A stretch of 5,295 nt of DNA from DATHGT01 sp035317605 (GCA_035317605.1 DATHGT010000386.1:1-5295); one strand, 5' to 3'; positions 1 through 5,230 are shown, numbered from the stretch's first letter. Translations and numbers: made by a program. Notes: generated by a model not told the origin, from the letters alone.

Positions 1-98
1 CCCGCGGCGTTGAAGTCGTCGGCGAACCGCCCGTCCCCGCGCAGGAGCCGCCCGTCCTCCCGCCGCTTCACCGGGGCCCCGATCCCGAAGCTCGTCAC
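1..98 (-). CDS. Molybdopterin-binding large subunit, CoxL / xanthine dehydrogenase family (N-terminus only, partial)
   Basis: Reading the minus strand from GTG at 98 gives VTSFGIGAPV followed by KRREDGRLLRGDGRFADD and then FNAAG to the window edge. An 'IG.pv.R.ED.rLL.G.GrF.DD' opening is the characteristic N-terminus of the large molybdenum-cofactor subunit of aerobic CO dehydrogenase-like, aldehyde oxidase and xanthine dehydrogenase proteins. These are cytoplasmic hydroxylases that work with an FAD subunit and a 2Fe-2S subunit. Only about 32 residues of a protein normally near 750-800 aa are visible, so active-site type and substrate cannot be told. GTG at 98 was chosen because it puts 'TSFGIG' right at the start, as in homologs. 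In-frame GTG codons at 104 and 122 are alternatives, and none has a clear Shine-Dalgarno. The gene is divergent from the hydrolase/monooxygenase pair. An overlapping ATG at 114 lies in another frame and gives a low-complexity Arg/Gly-rich peptide, so it was not used. Confidence 0.75.
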   Translation of the reverse strand, partial: MTSFGIGAPVKRREDGRLLRGDGRFADDFNAA

Positions 99-203
99 GG
101 TCACGATCCGACATGATGTCACTCTCGGCCGGAGGGGAAAAGCACCGGGCCGCTTGACTCCGGGGGCGAGGTGAGGGACGTTTGCGCCCACACCCAATCC
201 CGC
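99..203. other. Divergent intergenic region between coxL-like gene and hydrolase operon
   Basis: This short spacer must carry the promoters for both outward-facing genes. A TTGACT hexamer at 154-159 resembles a plus-strand -35 box, but the sequence 16-18 bases further on (around 176-183) matches a -10 box poorly. I therefore do not call a promoter. No inverted repeat of convincing length and no RNA gene was seen. An open frame continues upstream from the hydrolase start to GTG 171, but it has no ribosome site and encodes an unconvincing extension. Confidence 0.4.
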
Positions 204-210
204 GAGGAGG
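204..210 (+). promoter_or_regulatory. Shine-Dalgarno site of the alpha/beta-hydrolase gene
   Basis: GAGGAGG is complementary to the 16S rRNA 3' end and lies 5 nt before ATG 216. It decides the start in favour of 216 over the in-frame GTG at 171, which has no such site. Confidence 0.85.
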
Positions 211-215
211 CCATC

Positions 216-1067
216 ATGAGCCACGAGTACACGGTCGAGGACGTCGAGTATCTCCGTCACGAGGGCAAACCGTACCTGGCCACGGTCTATCGGCCGAAGG
301 GCACGGGGCCGTTCCCGATCATGGTCGAGCTGCACGGCGGCGCCTGGTGCCGCTCCGATCGTCACGGCGACAAGCTCATCCACGAGTCGATGGCCAAGAG
401 CGGCGTGATCGTGGTGACGCCCGACTGGCGGCAGCCGATGGAAGGGCCGGGCTATCCGGCGTCGTTCCAGGACATCCACTACTGCATCCGCTGGGCGAAG
501 TCGAAGGCGGCGGAGTGGGGCGGCCGCGCCGACATGGTGGGCTCGATGGGCAACTCGAGCGGCGGTCACCAGGCGATGCTGCTCGCCATGCGGCCGACCG
601 ACGAACGCTACAGCGCGCTGCCGGGCCCGAAGGGCTTCGACGCGACCGTCAAGTGCGTGATCCTCACCTCGCCGGTCATCGATCCGCTCGGCCGGTACAA
701 CTACGCCAAGCAGCTCAAGGCCGGCGGACCGCCCTATCCGAAGCTCGCCGACGAGGTCATTCCCTGCCACGAGGCGTACTGGAAGACGGAAGCGGCCATG
801 GACGAGGGCGCGCCGGCGACGGCCCTCGAGAAGGGCGAGAAGGTGCAGCTGCCGCCCGCGCTCTATCTGCAGGGCACCGAGGACGAGGCGCATCCGCGGC
901 CACACCTCGATCGGTTCGTGGCGGCCTATCGCAAGGCCGGCGGTGACGTCGACCTCGAGCTGTTCCAGGGCGAGGGCCAGGGCTTCATCATGCGCAAGGC
1001 CGGCTCGCCGGCGTCGGATCGCGCGCTCGAGCGCATCAACGAGTTCATTCACAAGCAGCTGCGGTAG
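216..1067 (+). CDS. Alpha/beta-hydrolase (HSL/BD-FAE-like esterase family), expected catalytic His position reads Gln
   Basis: The 283-residue protein, probably cytoplasmic since no signal peptide is seen, has the layout of the esterase/lipase branch of the alpha/beta-hydrolases. An HGGAW oxyanion-hole motif lies at residues 40-44. The nucleophile elbow GNSSGG is at 112-117, with Ser114 as likely nucleophile. The sequence LYLQGTEDE at 217-224 supplies the likely acid Asp223. In this family the histidine normally sits in a 'GxGHGF' loop near the C-terminus. Here the loop reads GEGQGF at 252-257, so residue 255 is Gln (codon CAG). His226, three residues after Asp223, is a possible but unproven substitute. 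The family hydrolyses carboxyl esters or lactones; the substrate is unknown. ATG 216 is fixed by a strong ribosome site. The luciferase-like gene starts 11 nt after the stop, so the two are probably cotranscribed. An oxidise-then-hydrolyse pairing is inference. The family call is firm; activity is uncertain. Confidence 0.88.
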   Translation: MSHEYTVEDVEYLRHEGKPYLATVYRPKGTGPFPIMVELHGGAWCRSDRHGDKLIHESMAKSGVIVVTPDWRQPMEGPGYPASFQDIHYCIRWAKSKAAEWGGRADMVGSMGNSSGGHQAMLLAMRPTDERYSALPGPKGFDATVKCVILTSPVIDPLGRYNYAKQLKAGGPPYPKLADEVIPCHEAYWKTEAAMDEGAPATALEKGEKVQLPPALYLQGTEDEAHPRPHLDRFVAAYRKAGGDVDLELFQGEGQGFIMRKAGSPASDRALERINEFIHKQLR

Positions 1068-1078
1068 CACGCTCCCGC

Positions 1079-2152
1079 ATGAACTTCGGCCTGTTCATGA
1101 TGCCGCTGCACCCGCCCGATCGGGCGTTCGCCGACGCCTACGATCGGGACCTCGATCAGATCGCTCTGGCCGACCGGCTCGGGTTTCGCGAAGCCTGGGT
1201 CGGTGAGCATCTGACCGAACGCTGGGAAAACGCGCCCGCGCCGGATCTCTTGATCGCCAAGGCGCTGGCCCTGACCAAGAACATCAAGCTGGGGACCGGC
1301 GTGACCCTGCTCGCGCTGCACAACCCCGTGTATCTCGCGCACCGCGTGGCCATGCTCGATCACATGGCGCGCGGCCGCTTCCAGTGGGGGATCGGTGGGG
1401 GCGGCATCCCCACCGATCTCGCCCTGCTCGGCCTCGATCCCGCGACCCTGCGCGCCCGCTCGGCCGAGGTCCTCGAAGTCGTCCTCGAGCTGTGGGCGGC
1501 GGAAGGCCAGTTCATCCATCACGGCCAGTTCTTCGACATCGAGACGCCGTCGTTCGATCCCGTGACCGAGCGCGGCTATTACATGAAGCCGTATCAGCGG
1601 CCGCACCCGCCGATCGCGGTGGCGGCCAGCACCCCGACGTCAGGCTCGATGAAGATGGCGGGCGAGCGCGGCTTCATCCCGATGTCCAGCTCGCTGCTGT
1701 CGCGCCGCTATCTCGCCGATCACTGGAAGCTGGTGGAGGACGGCGCGCAGAAAGCGGGTCGAGGGGCCAAGCGCAGCGACTGGCGCGTGGCCCGCGACAT
1801 CCTGGTCGCTCCGACGCCCGCCGTCGCGCGCGAGCGAGCCCGCATCGTGCTCGGGCGCAACTACGAGCGCCATCAGCTCCCGAACCGCGTCGGCACGGTC
1901 CAGATGGCGTCCACCAAGCTCGATCCCGCGCTGCCCGACGAAGGCGTCACCGTCGACTATCTGATGGACAACCTGTGGATCATCGGCGATCCCGCCGAGT
2001 GCGCGGAGAAGATCCACCAGCTCCACGAAGAGAGCGGCGGCTTCGGCTCGTTGCTCTCGATCACCACCGATTCCGACAATCCCGCCTGGGACCACGAAAG
2101 CCTCCGCCTCCTGATCGACGACGTCGGCCCCCGCGTTTCGCACCTGGGTTAA
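1079..2152 (+). CDS. Luciferase-like (LLM class) flavin-dependent monooxygenase/oxidoreductase
   Basis: The 357-residue protein belongs to the bacterial luciferase-like superfamily, TIM-barrel enzymes using reduced FMN or F420 in the cytoplasm. The sequence shows the expected landmarks. MNFGLFMMPLHPP is the first beta strand, and GFREAWVGEHL at 35-45 is the 'aWvgEH' strand. KLGTGVTLLALHNP at 70-83 is the next, followed by LDHMARGRFQWGIGGGG at 93-109, the family's 'lD.ls.GR...G.G.G' element. RPHPPIAVAAST lies at 174-185. IIGDPAECAEKI at 301-312 is the usual C-terminal 'GdPe...ekl' helix. The local pattern resembles limonene monooxygenase/alkanesulfonate monooxygenase-like members, but specificity cannot be assigned. 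Length is normal for the family. ATG 1079 lies 11 nt after the upstream hydrolase stop. No strong Shine-Dalgarno is visible, so translation may be coupled to the hydrolase gene. Cofactor (FMN or F420) is undetermined. Confidence 0.93.
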   Translation: MNFGLFMMPLHPPDRAFADAYDRDLDQIALADRLGFREAWVGEHLTERWENAPAPDLLIAKALALTKNIKLGTGVTLLALHNPVYLAHRVAMLDHMARGRFQWGIGGGGIPTDLALLGLDPATLRARSAEVLEVVLELWAAEGQFIHHGQFFDIETPSFDPVTERGYYMKPYQRPHPPIAVAASTPTSGSMKMAGERGFIPMSSSLLSRRYLADHWKLVEDGAQKAGRGAKRSDWRVARDILVAPTPAVARERARIVLGRNYERHQLPNRVGTVQMASTKLDPALPDEGVTVDYLMDNLWIIGDPAECAEKIHQLHEESGGFGSLLSITTDSDNPAWDHESLRLLIDDVGPRVSHLG

Positions 2153-2172
2153 TCACCGATCACCTGCGAGAC

Positions 2173-2185
2173 GGGGATGCTCCCC
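2173..2185 (+). terminator. Weak hairpin downstream of the monooxygenase gene (possible terminator stem)
   Basis: GGGGA-TGC-TCCCC is a perfect 5-bp stem with a 3-nt loop, located 21 nt after the monooxygenase stop codon. No T-run follows, so it is not a canonical intrinsic terminator. It may stabilise a 3' end or mean nothing. Confidence 0.25.
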
Positions 2186-2214
2186 CGAGCACCAGGGTCG
2201 TAGCGATATAACTC

Positions 2215-2243
2215 TTGACTCATATATGCCCTGAGACTACGCT
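2215..2243 (+). promoter_or_regulatory. Candidate promoter and overlapping operator-like inverted repeat of the toxin-antitoxin module
   Basis: TTGACT at 2215-2220 (5 of 6 to the -35 consensus) is followed, after exactly 17 bases, by TACGCT at 2238-2243 (3 of 6 to the -10 consensus). Transcription would then begin at about 2249-2250, on the toxin ATG itself. An imperfect inverted repeat, GACTCA (2217-2222) with TGAGAC (2232-2237), has 5 of 6 pairs and lies between the two boxes, where an HTH antitoxin could repress. An 8-bp palindrome, CATATATG, occupies 2221-2228. The 30 bases 2201-2230 hold only 11 G/C, far below the surrounding sequence. Promoter and operator roles are inferred. Confidence 0.4.
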
Positions 2244-2248
2244 GCGCT

Positions 2249-2605
2249 ATGTCGTGGCGGATCGAGGAGTACCGCACCCCAGCAGGAGAAGCGCCGGTGC
2301 GGATCCTGATCGCCGCGCTGCCGTCGGACGCCAGGGCGGAAGCAATCGCGCTCGTCAAGCTCGCCCATACGCTCGGCAACAAACTTCGCGAGCCACAGTC
2401 GAAAGCCCTCGGGGACGGGTTGTTCGAACTGCGCCGGAACCAAGTCCGACTCTTCTACATCTTCGAGCCCGGTCAAGTCATCCGGCTCCTGGGCGGGATG
2501 GTGAAGAAGCGGGACCGAATTCCGGCAGAGGTCCTGGCCCAGATGCGCGGCTACCAGAAGGACGCGCGCGAGCAATTGAAGAGGAAGACCGGGAAGAAGG
2601 GGTGA
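2249..2605 (+). CDS. Type II toxin, RelE/HigB superfamily (phage Gp49-like)
   Basis: The 118-residue basic protein matches the Gp49/HigB-like branch of the RelE/ParE toxins. These small proteins usually cut mRNA on the ribosome and are held inactive by a partner antitoxin. The central segment GLFELRRNQVRLFYIFEP (57-74) followed by VIRLLGGMVKKRDRIP (77-92) matches the family pattern 'GLyElR....yRvfY.f..g..i.lLhgf.KK....P'. The conserved basic residues are retained (Arg62, Arg63, Arg67, Lys86, Lys87, Arg88), so it looks intact. The Lys/Arg-rich tail (107-118) is encoded by a purine-rich tract that also serves as ribosome site for the antitoxin. Toxin-first order and the TGATG overlap with an HTH antitoxin are typical of HigBA-type loci. 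There is no Shine-Dalgarno before ATG 2249, and the predicted promoter places the 5' end at or beside the start codon. Target cleavage itself is inferred from the family. Confidence 0.9.
   Translation: MSWRIEEYRTPAGEAPVRILIAALPSDARAEAIALVKLAHTLGNKLREPQSKALGDGLFELRRNQVRLFYIFEPGQVIRLLGGMVKKRDRIPAEVLAQMRGYQKDAREQLKRKTGKKG
2591..2602 (+). promoter_or_regulatory. Ribosome binding region for the antitoxin inside the toxin 3' end
   Basis: GGGAAGAAGGGG lies just before the TGATG stop/start overlap and offers AAGG-type Shine-Dalgarno pairing 4 nt before ATG 2605 or about 8-10 nt before ATG 2611. It also encodes the basic toxin tail. The toxin itself has no such site, so the antitoxin is probably translated better than the toxin, as expected for a stable module. 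Confidence 0.6.
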
Positions 2606-2934
2606 TGGCGATGGCTCGAAAGAGCGACTTCATGAAGTGGATCGATCATCAGGTCGACACCGACGCTGCCCTCAAGCGGAAGGTTGAGGAATACCTCAGC
2701 GAGATGATGATCGAACAGAAGCTCGCGGCGCTCCGCACCCAGCGCGGCATGACCCAGGCGCAGCTCGCCGCGCGGCTCGGTGTGAGTCAACCCCACATCG
2801 CGAAGCTCGAAGCCGGCCGTGCAAAGAACATCGAACTTCACACGCTCTGTCGCTGGGCGACGGCACTCGGGGCCAAGCTGACCGTCGACGTCATTCCCGA
2901 CACTGCTCTGAAGCGCAAGAGAACGGCTGCGTAG
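2605..2934 (+). CDS. HigA-like antitoxin, XRE-family helix-turn-helix protein
   Basis: The 109-residue protein is the likely antitoxin and autorepressor of the preceding toxin. An XRE/Cro-C1 type HTH domain spans about residues 36-93. The segment LAALRTQRGMTQAQLAARLGV (40-60) contains the first helices, and SQPHIAKLEAGRAKNIELHTL (61-81) carries the recognition helix and the typical 'I.klE.G' and '..l.tL' features. It is followed by LCRWATALGAKLTVDV (81-96), the usual 'a.aLG..l.v.' end. The N-terminal 35 residues (SDFMKWIDHQVD, then a charged KRKVEEYLSEMM helix) probably bind and neutralise the toxin. ATG 2605 overlaps the toxin stop by one base. ATG 2611 (two residues shorter) and GTG 2602 are alternative starts. 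The open frame extends much further upstream, but that part is only a shadow of the toxin gene. The stop lies 6 nt from the stop of the convergent lipoprotein gene. Confidence 0.92.
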   Translation: MAMARKSDFMKWIDHQVDTDAALKRKVEEYLSEMMIEQKLAALRTQRGMTQAQLAARLGVSQPHIAKLEAGRAKNIELHTLCRWATALGAKLTVDVIPDTALKRKRTAA

Positions 2935-2940
2935 CTCTGA

Positions 2941-3426
2941 TCAGGGCGGGGAGCTTTCCAGCTTCGTCATGAGGCTGGCGAGGCCGCGCTCGTAGGCGGT
3001 CTGGGCGGCGTCCCGCGCATTGGCGGGCACCCAGTTCATCCGACGCTCCTCGCCGCGGGCGTCCCACGTGCCCACCTCACGTTCTCCTTCGAAGAGCGTC
3101 GCGCGGAACCTCGTGGTGGCGATCCACATCGGTCCGTTGAGCGAGACGTCGTGCAGCACGATCTCGACGTGTAGCCGCCGAAGCGGTCCCGGCGGCGCCG
3201 CGCCCGTGGCCAGCGCTTCCGACAGGATCGCGGTCGTGACCTGGACCAGCCGATCGGAGTCTTCCTTTTGATTGCGTGCGTCGACGACCTCGAGGGACAG
3301 CGACTGGCGCGGCCAGCTCGGCAGACTGTAGCGCTCCTTGGGATGCTCGGGGACGATCCCGCGTGGCGTGGCGCAGCCGACCAGTGCGAGCGCCGCGAGC
3401 GTGGCGAAGAAAAAAACTCGCGTCAT
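2941..3426 (-). CDS. Small predicted lipoprotein of unknown function
   Basis: The 161-residue protein starts with a clear lipoprotein signal: MTR, a hydrophobic stretch VFFFATLAALAL, then the lipobox LVGC with Cys18 as lipidation site. It is thus probably anchored in a membrane and exposed to the periplasm. The mature part has one likely globular domain. SLSLEVVDARNQ (43-54) is strand-like, VTTAILSEALATG (63-75) is helical, and RRLHVEIVLHDVSL and MWIATTRFRATLFEG are two strand segments. ARDAAQTAYERGLASLMTKLES is a C-terminal helix. That strand/helix order recalls small outer-membrane accessory lipoproteins (YajG- or ABC-auxiliary/LptE-like), but no family is recognised. ATG 3426 lies only 3 nt after the stop of the dienelactone-hydrolase-like gene, without a strong Shine-Dalgarno of its own, which suggests translational coupling as last gene of the operon. 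The function is unknown. Confidence 0.82.
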   Translation of the reverse strand: MTRVFFFATLAALALVGCATPRGIVPEHPKERYSLPSWPRQSLSLEVVDARNQKEDSDRLVQVTTAILSEALATGAAPPGPLRRLHVEIVLHDVSLNGPMWIATTRFRATLFEGEREVGTWDARGEERRMNWVPANARDAAQTAYERGLASLMTKLESSPP

Positions 3427-3429
3427 GGC

Positions 3430-4146
3430 TCAGACGCGGCGCTGCAGGAAGTCCACGACGATCGACCACGCGGCGTCGGCGTAGTGGGGCTGGAAGCCTT
3501 CGTTGTCGGGGTGGCGGAAGCCGTGATGGGCGTCGGAGAAGGAGTGCCATTCAAGCGGCTGGCCGTTGGCGCGGAAGGCTTCCCAGAGCGGGGCCTGGAT
3601 GGCCGGGGTCGCGATGAAGTCGAGGCCCGCGCAGAAGACCAGCGACGCGCAGCGGAGGGTGGGGGCGAGCTTGAACGCGTGGCGCGGGCGATGCGACGTT
3701 TCCGGCTCGTCGCGGACCGATGGGTAATACAGAACGAGCGCCCGGAGCTTCGGATGGTCCGCGGCGAACGGGATCAGCAGGCGCCCGCCCATGCAGTGAC
3801 CGATGCCGGCCATGTGATCCGCATCGGAATGCAGGCGCTCGATCAGGTACTGCCACGCCTCGTCCATCTTCACCAGGAACTCGGTGTCACCGTGCTTGGC
3901 CTGCAGATCGGCGCCGGCGCCGATGTGATCGGTCCCGGGGATCCCGAACATGTTGAAGAAGTCCGGGGCCAGAACGTTGAAGCCGAGCTGGGCCAGCCGG
4001 TAGGCGTCGATCTTGTAGTCGGCGGTGACGCCGTGGGCGTGGTGCACCATCATGATGCCGGGCCGGGTGCCGGGCCCGTCCGGATGGGCCACGTAGCCGG
4101 GGAGGCCGTCCGCTTCCTGGGTGAGCCGGCGAGCGGTGATGGTCAT
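3430..4146 (-). CDS. Dienelactone hydrolase family protein (Cys-Asp-His triad)
   Basis: The 238-residue protein has the length and motifs of the cytoplasmic dienelactone hydrolase family. These enzymes use a cysteine nucleophile to open lactones such as the dienelactone of chloroaromatic degradation, and act on a broader range of esters. The nucleophile elbow is GHCMGG at 116-121 with Cys118. The acid is Asp176 in FCAGLDFIATP (171-181), and the base is His208 in SDAHHGF (204-210). The N-terminal strand PGIMMVHHAHGV (29-40) aligns with the 'iv..qEifG' strand of classical enzymes. There the glutamate that pairs with the resting cysteine appears replaced by His36, so this may not be a true clcD/tfdE-type hydrolase. 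ATG 4146 has a strong ribosome site. It is the middle gene of a three-gene minus-strand operon, starting 13 nt after the MDR gene. The substrate is unknown. Long open frames on the opposite strand are codon-bias shadows. Confidence 0.9.
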   Translation of the reverse strand: MTITARRLTQEADGLPGYVAHPDGPGTRPGIMMVHHAHGVTADYKIDAYRLAQLGFNVLAPDFFNMFGIPGTDHIGAGADLQAKHGDTEFLVKMDEAWQYLIERLHSDADHMAGIGHCMGGRLLIPFAADHPKLRALVLYYPSVRDEPETSHRPRHAFKLAPTLRCASLVFCAGLDFIATPAIQAPLWEAFRANGQPLEWHSFSDAHHGFRHPDNEGFQPHYADAAWSIVVDFLQRRV

Positions 4147-4152
4147 TGTGTG

Positions 4153-4160
4153 TCTCCTTT
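4153..4160 (-). promoter_or_regulatory. Shine-Dalgarno site of the dienelactone-hydrolase-like gene
   Basis: On the minus strand this reads AAAGGAGA, with the GGAG core (4157-4154) 7 nt before ATG 4146. It touches the stop codon of the upstream MDR gene (4162-4160), so termination and re-initiation are adjacent. Confidence 0.85.
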
Positions 4161-5122
4161 CAGATCCTGACCACGATCTTGCCCACCTGGCCGTCCGACT
4201 CCATGAACTTGATGGCGGCGCCGAGGTCGCCGAAGTCGAACACCTTGTCCACGATCGGGTGAATCTTGCCGGCTTCGAAGTGGGGGACGACGTCGCGGAC
4301 GAAGCCGCGCACGGTCTCCGCGCGCTGGCCCGCGGTGCGAAAGCGGTTGCTCACGCCGAAGACGGTCAGCCGGTTGCGATGCAGGGCTTCGAGGTCGATG
4401 GTCGCGCTGAGCTGGCGGTCCATGTGGCCCACCGTGGCCAGCCGTCCCTCGTAGCCGAGCGACCGGAGGCACTCGGCGAACACCGAGCCGCCGACGTTGT
4501 TGACGACCAGGTTCACGCCCTTGCCGTCGGTGGCCTTCATCACCGCGTCGTGAAAGTCGGCGGTGCGAGTCCGGATGCCCACGTCGAGCCCGTGCTTCTC
4601 GAGCCGACCCAGCTTCTCCGCGGAACCGGACGTGCCGATCACCCGCGCGCCCAGCGTCTTGCCGGTCTGGAGCGCGGCCACGCCCACGCCGGATGACACC
4701 GCGGTGACGAGCAGCCAGTGGCCGGCGGCCAGCCCGCCCTGGGCGACCAGCATGTCGTAGACGACGAGAAAGGTCAGTGGTGTGGCGGCCGCTTCTTCCC
4801 ACGAGAGCGGCCCGGGCACGCGCATGGCCTCGCGCGCGTCCATCACGGCGAACTCCGCGAAGCCGCCGCCGCAACGCCCCATCATGCGCTCGCCCGCCGC
4901 CACGCCGGTGACGCCGTCGCCGACCTTCACCACTTCGCCAGAGCATTCACCGCCTCCGGGCTTGGCGGGCGCGCCGGCCTTGCCGCCCAGCAGCTCACCG
5001 CGGTTCAGCGACGCGGCCCGCACGCGCACGAGAATCTCGCCGGGCTTGGGTTTGGGAGTCGCCGTCTCCCGCAAGTCCACGGTGGTCGCGAGGGGACCTG
5101 GTGTGAGCCAGTAGGCCTTCAT
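4160..5122 (-). CDS. NAD(P)H:quinone oxidoreductase-like MDR family dehydrogenase (zinc-free type)
   Basis: The 320-residue protein is a medium-chain dehydrogenase/reductase of the quinone oxidoreductase (QOR, zeta-crystallin-like) branch, a soluble NAD(P)H-dependent reductase of quinones or enones. The N-terminal GroES-like domain opens MKAYWLTPGP and contains GEILVRVRAASLNRGELL (28-45) and GGGECSGEVVKVGDGVTG (57-73). The latter corresponds to 'G.d.aG.V..vG..V', with Cys60 in place of the usual Asp/Phe. PLTFLVVYDML (115-125) leads into the Rossmann domain. The dinucleotide motif AVSSGVGVAALQTGKTLGA is at 141-159, followed by VIGTSGSAEKL (161-171), and the C-terminus is the standard GKIVVRI. 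No cluster of zinc-binding cysteines is seen. ATG 5122 is chosen because GAGGAGG lies 7 nt upstream and MKAYWL is the family-type start. The frame stays open to 5206, but that Arg-rich extension is not family-like. It is the first gene of the minus-strand operon. Confidence 0.92.
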   Translation of the reverse strand: MKAYWLTPGPLATTVDLRETATPKPKPGEILVRVRAASLNRGELLGGKAGAPAKPGGGECSGEVVKVGDGVTGVAAGERMMGRCGGGFAEFAVMDAREAMRVPGPLSWEEAAATPLTFLVVYDMLVAQGGLAAGHWLLVTAVSSGVGVAALQTGKTLGARVIGTSGSAEKLGRLEKHGLDVGIRTRTADFHDAVMKATDGKGVNLVVNNVGGSVFAECLRSLGYEGRLATVGHMDRQLSATIDLEALHRNRLTVFGVSNRFRTAGQRAETVRGFVRDVVPHFEAGKIHPIVDKVFDFGDLGAAIKFMESDGQVGKIVVRI

Positions 5123-5129
5123 GTCCGTT

Positions 5130-5136
5130 CCTCCTC
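5130..5136 (-). promoter_or_regulatory. Shine-Dalgarno site of the MDR dehydrogenase gene, abutting a hairpin
   Basis: On the minus strand this reads GAGGAGG, 7 nt before ATG 5122. It decides the start against upstream in-frame codons. The helix at 5137-5153 ends on the base next to it. Confidence 0.85.
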
Positions 5137-5163
5137 GGGCGCGTGTCGCGCCCCTCGGGCGCG
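5137..5163 (-). repeat. Three-segment repeat forming two mutually exclusive hairpins in the MDR gene leader
   Basis: In mRNA orientation the leader reads CGCGCCC (5163-5157), GAG, GGGCGCG (5153-5147), ACA, CGCGCCC (5143-5137). The middle segment can pair perfectly with either neighbour, 7 bp with a 3-nt loop each time. At DNA level it is also an 11-bp direct repeat, CCTCGGGCGCG, at 5133-5143 and 5153-5163, with a 20-bp period. The downstream hairpin directly abuts the ribosome site; the upstream one leaves it single-stranded. It could be a regulatory switch, a repressor site with two half-turn-spaced repeats, or chance in GC-rich sequence. Confidence 0.5.
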
Positions 5164-5178
5164 CGTTCGTCCGGAGAT

Positions 5179-5205
5179 GTTGTACCGTACTGCCCGTCGT
5201 GTCCA
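5179..5205 (-). promoter_or_regulatory. Weak candidate promoter for the minus-strand MDR operon
   Basis: On the minus strand TGGACA (5205-5200, 5 of 6 to -35) is followed after a short 15-base spacer by TACAAC (5184-5179, 4 of 6 to -10). The spacing is suboptimal. If real, the leader would be about 50 nt and would contain the paired-hairpin element. Confidence 0.25.
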
Positions 5206-5230
5206 CCGCTCCCGTCCGTCGCTCCCGCCC

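Noticed and set aside
154..183. Promoter for the hydrolase operon starting with TTGACT at 154
   Set aside because: No acceptable -10 sequence occurs at 16-18 bp spacing; the best positions match only about 2 of 6 bases.
171..215. N-terminal extension of the hydrolase from GTG 171
   Set aside because: There is no ribosome site before 171, the extension is not family-like, and GAGGAGG sits 5 nt before ATG 216.
1049..1606. 185-codon minus-strand frame opposite the monooxygenase
   Set aside because: It is a shadow frame of the luciferase-like gene; no domain, promoter or ribosome site is seen.
2207..2212. TATAAC as -10 box of a second toxin promoter
   Set aside because: Its 17-bp-upstream position (2184-2189, CCCGAG) shows no -35-like sequence.
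2933..2955. Possible bidirectional terminator between the convergent antitoxin and lipoprotein genes (AGCTC/GAGCT arms, CTGATCAG palindrome at 2937-2944)
   Set aside because: The stem is only 5 bp with a 13-nt loop, there is no T-run on either strand, and it overlaps coding sequence.
3268..4170. 300-codon open frame on the plus strand opposite the dienelactone-hydrolase-like gene
   Set aside because: It is a mirror of a clear enzyme gene in GC-rich DNA. The translation is low-complexity (Gly, Val, Arg, Glu rich) with no recognisable domain and no ribosome site.
4143..4946. 267-codon minus-strand frame overlapping the MDR gene
   Set aside because: The product is almost entirely Arg/Gly/Ala-rich, typical of a shifted frame of a GC-rich gene. 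The MDR frame has full family motifs.
5123..5206. Extension of the MDR gene to an upstream ATG at 5206
   Set aside because: The added 28 residues are Arg/Thr-rich and not family-like, and the strong ribosome site points to ATG 5122.
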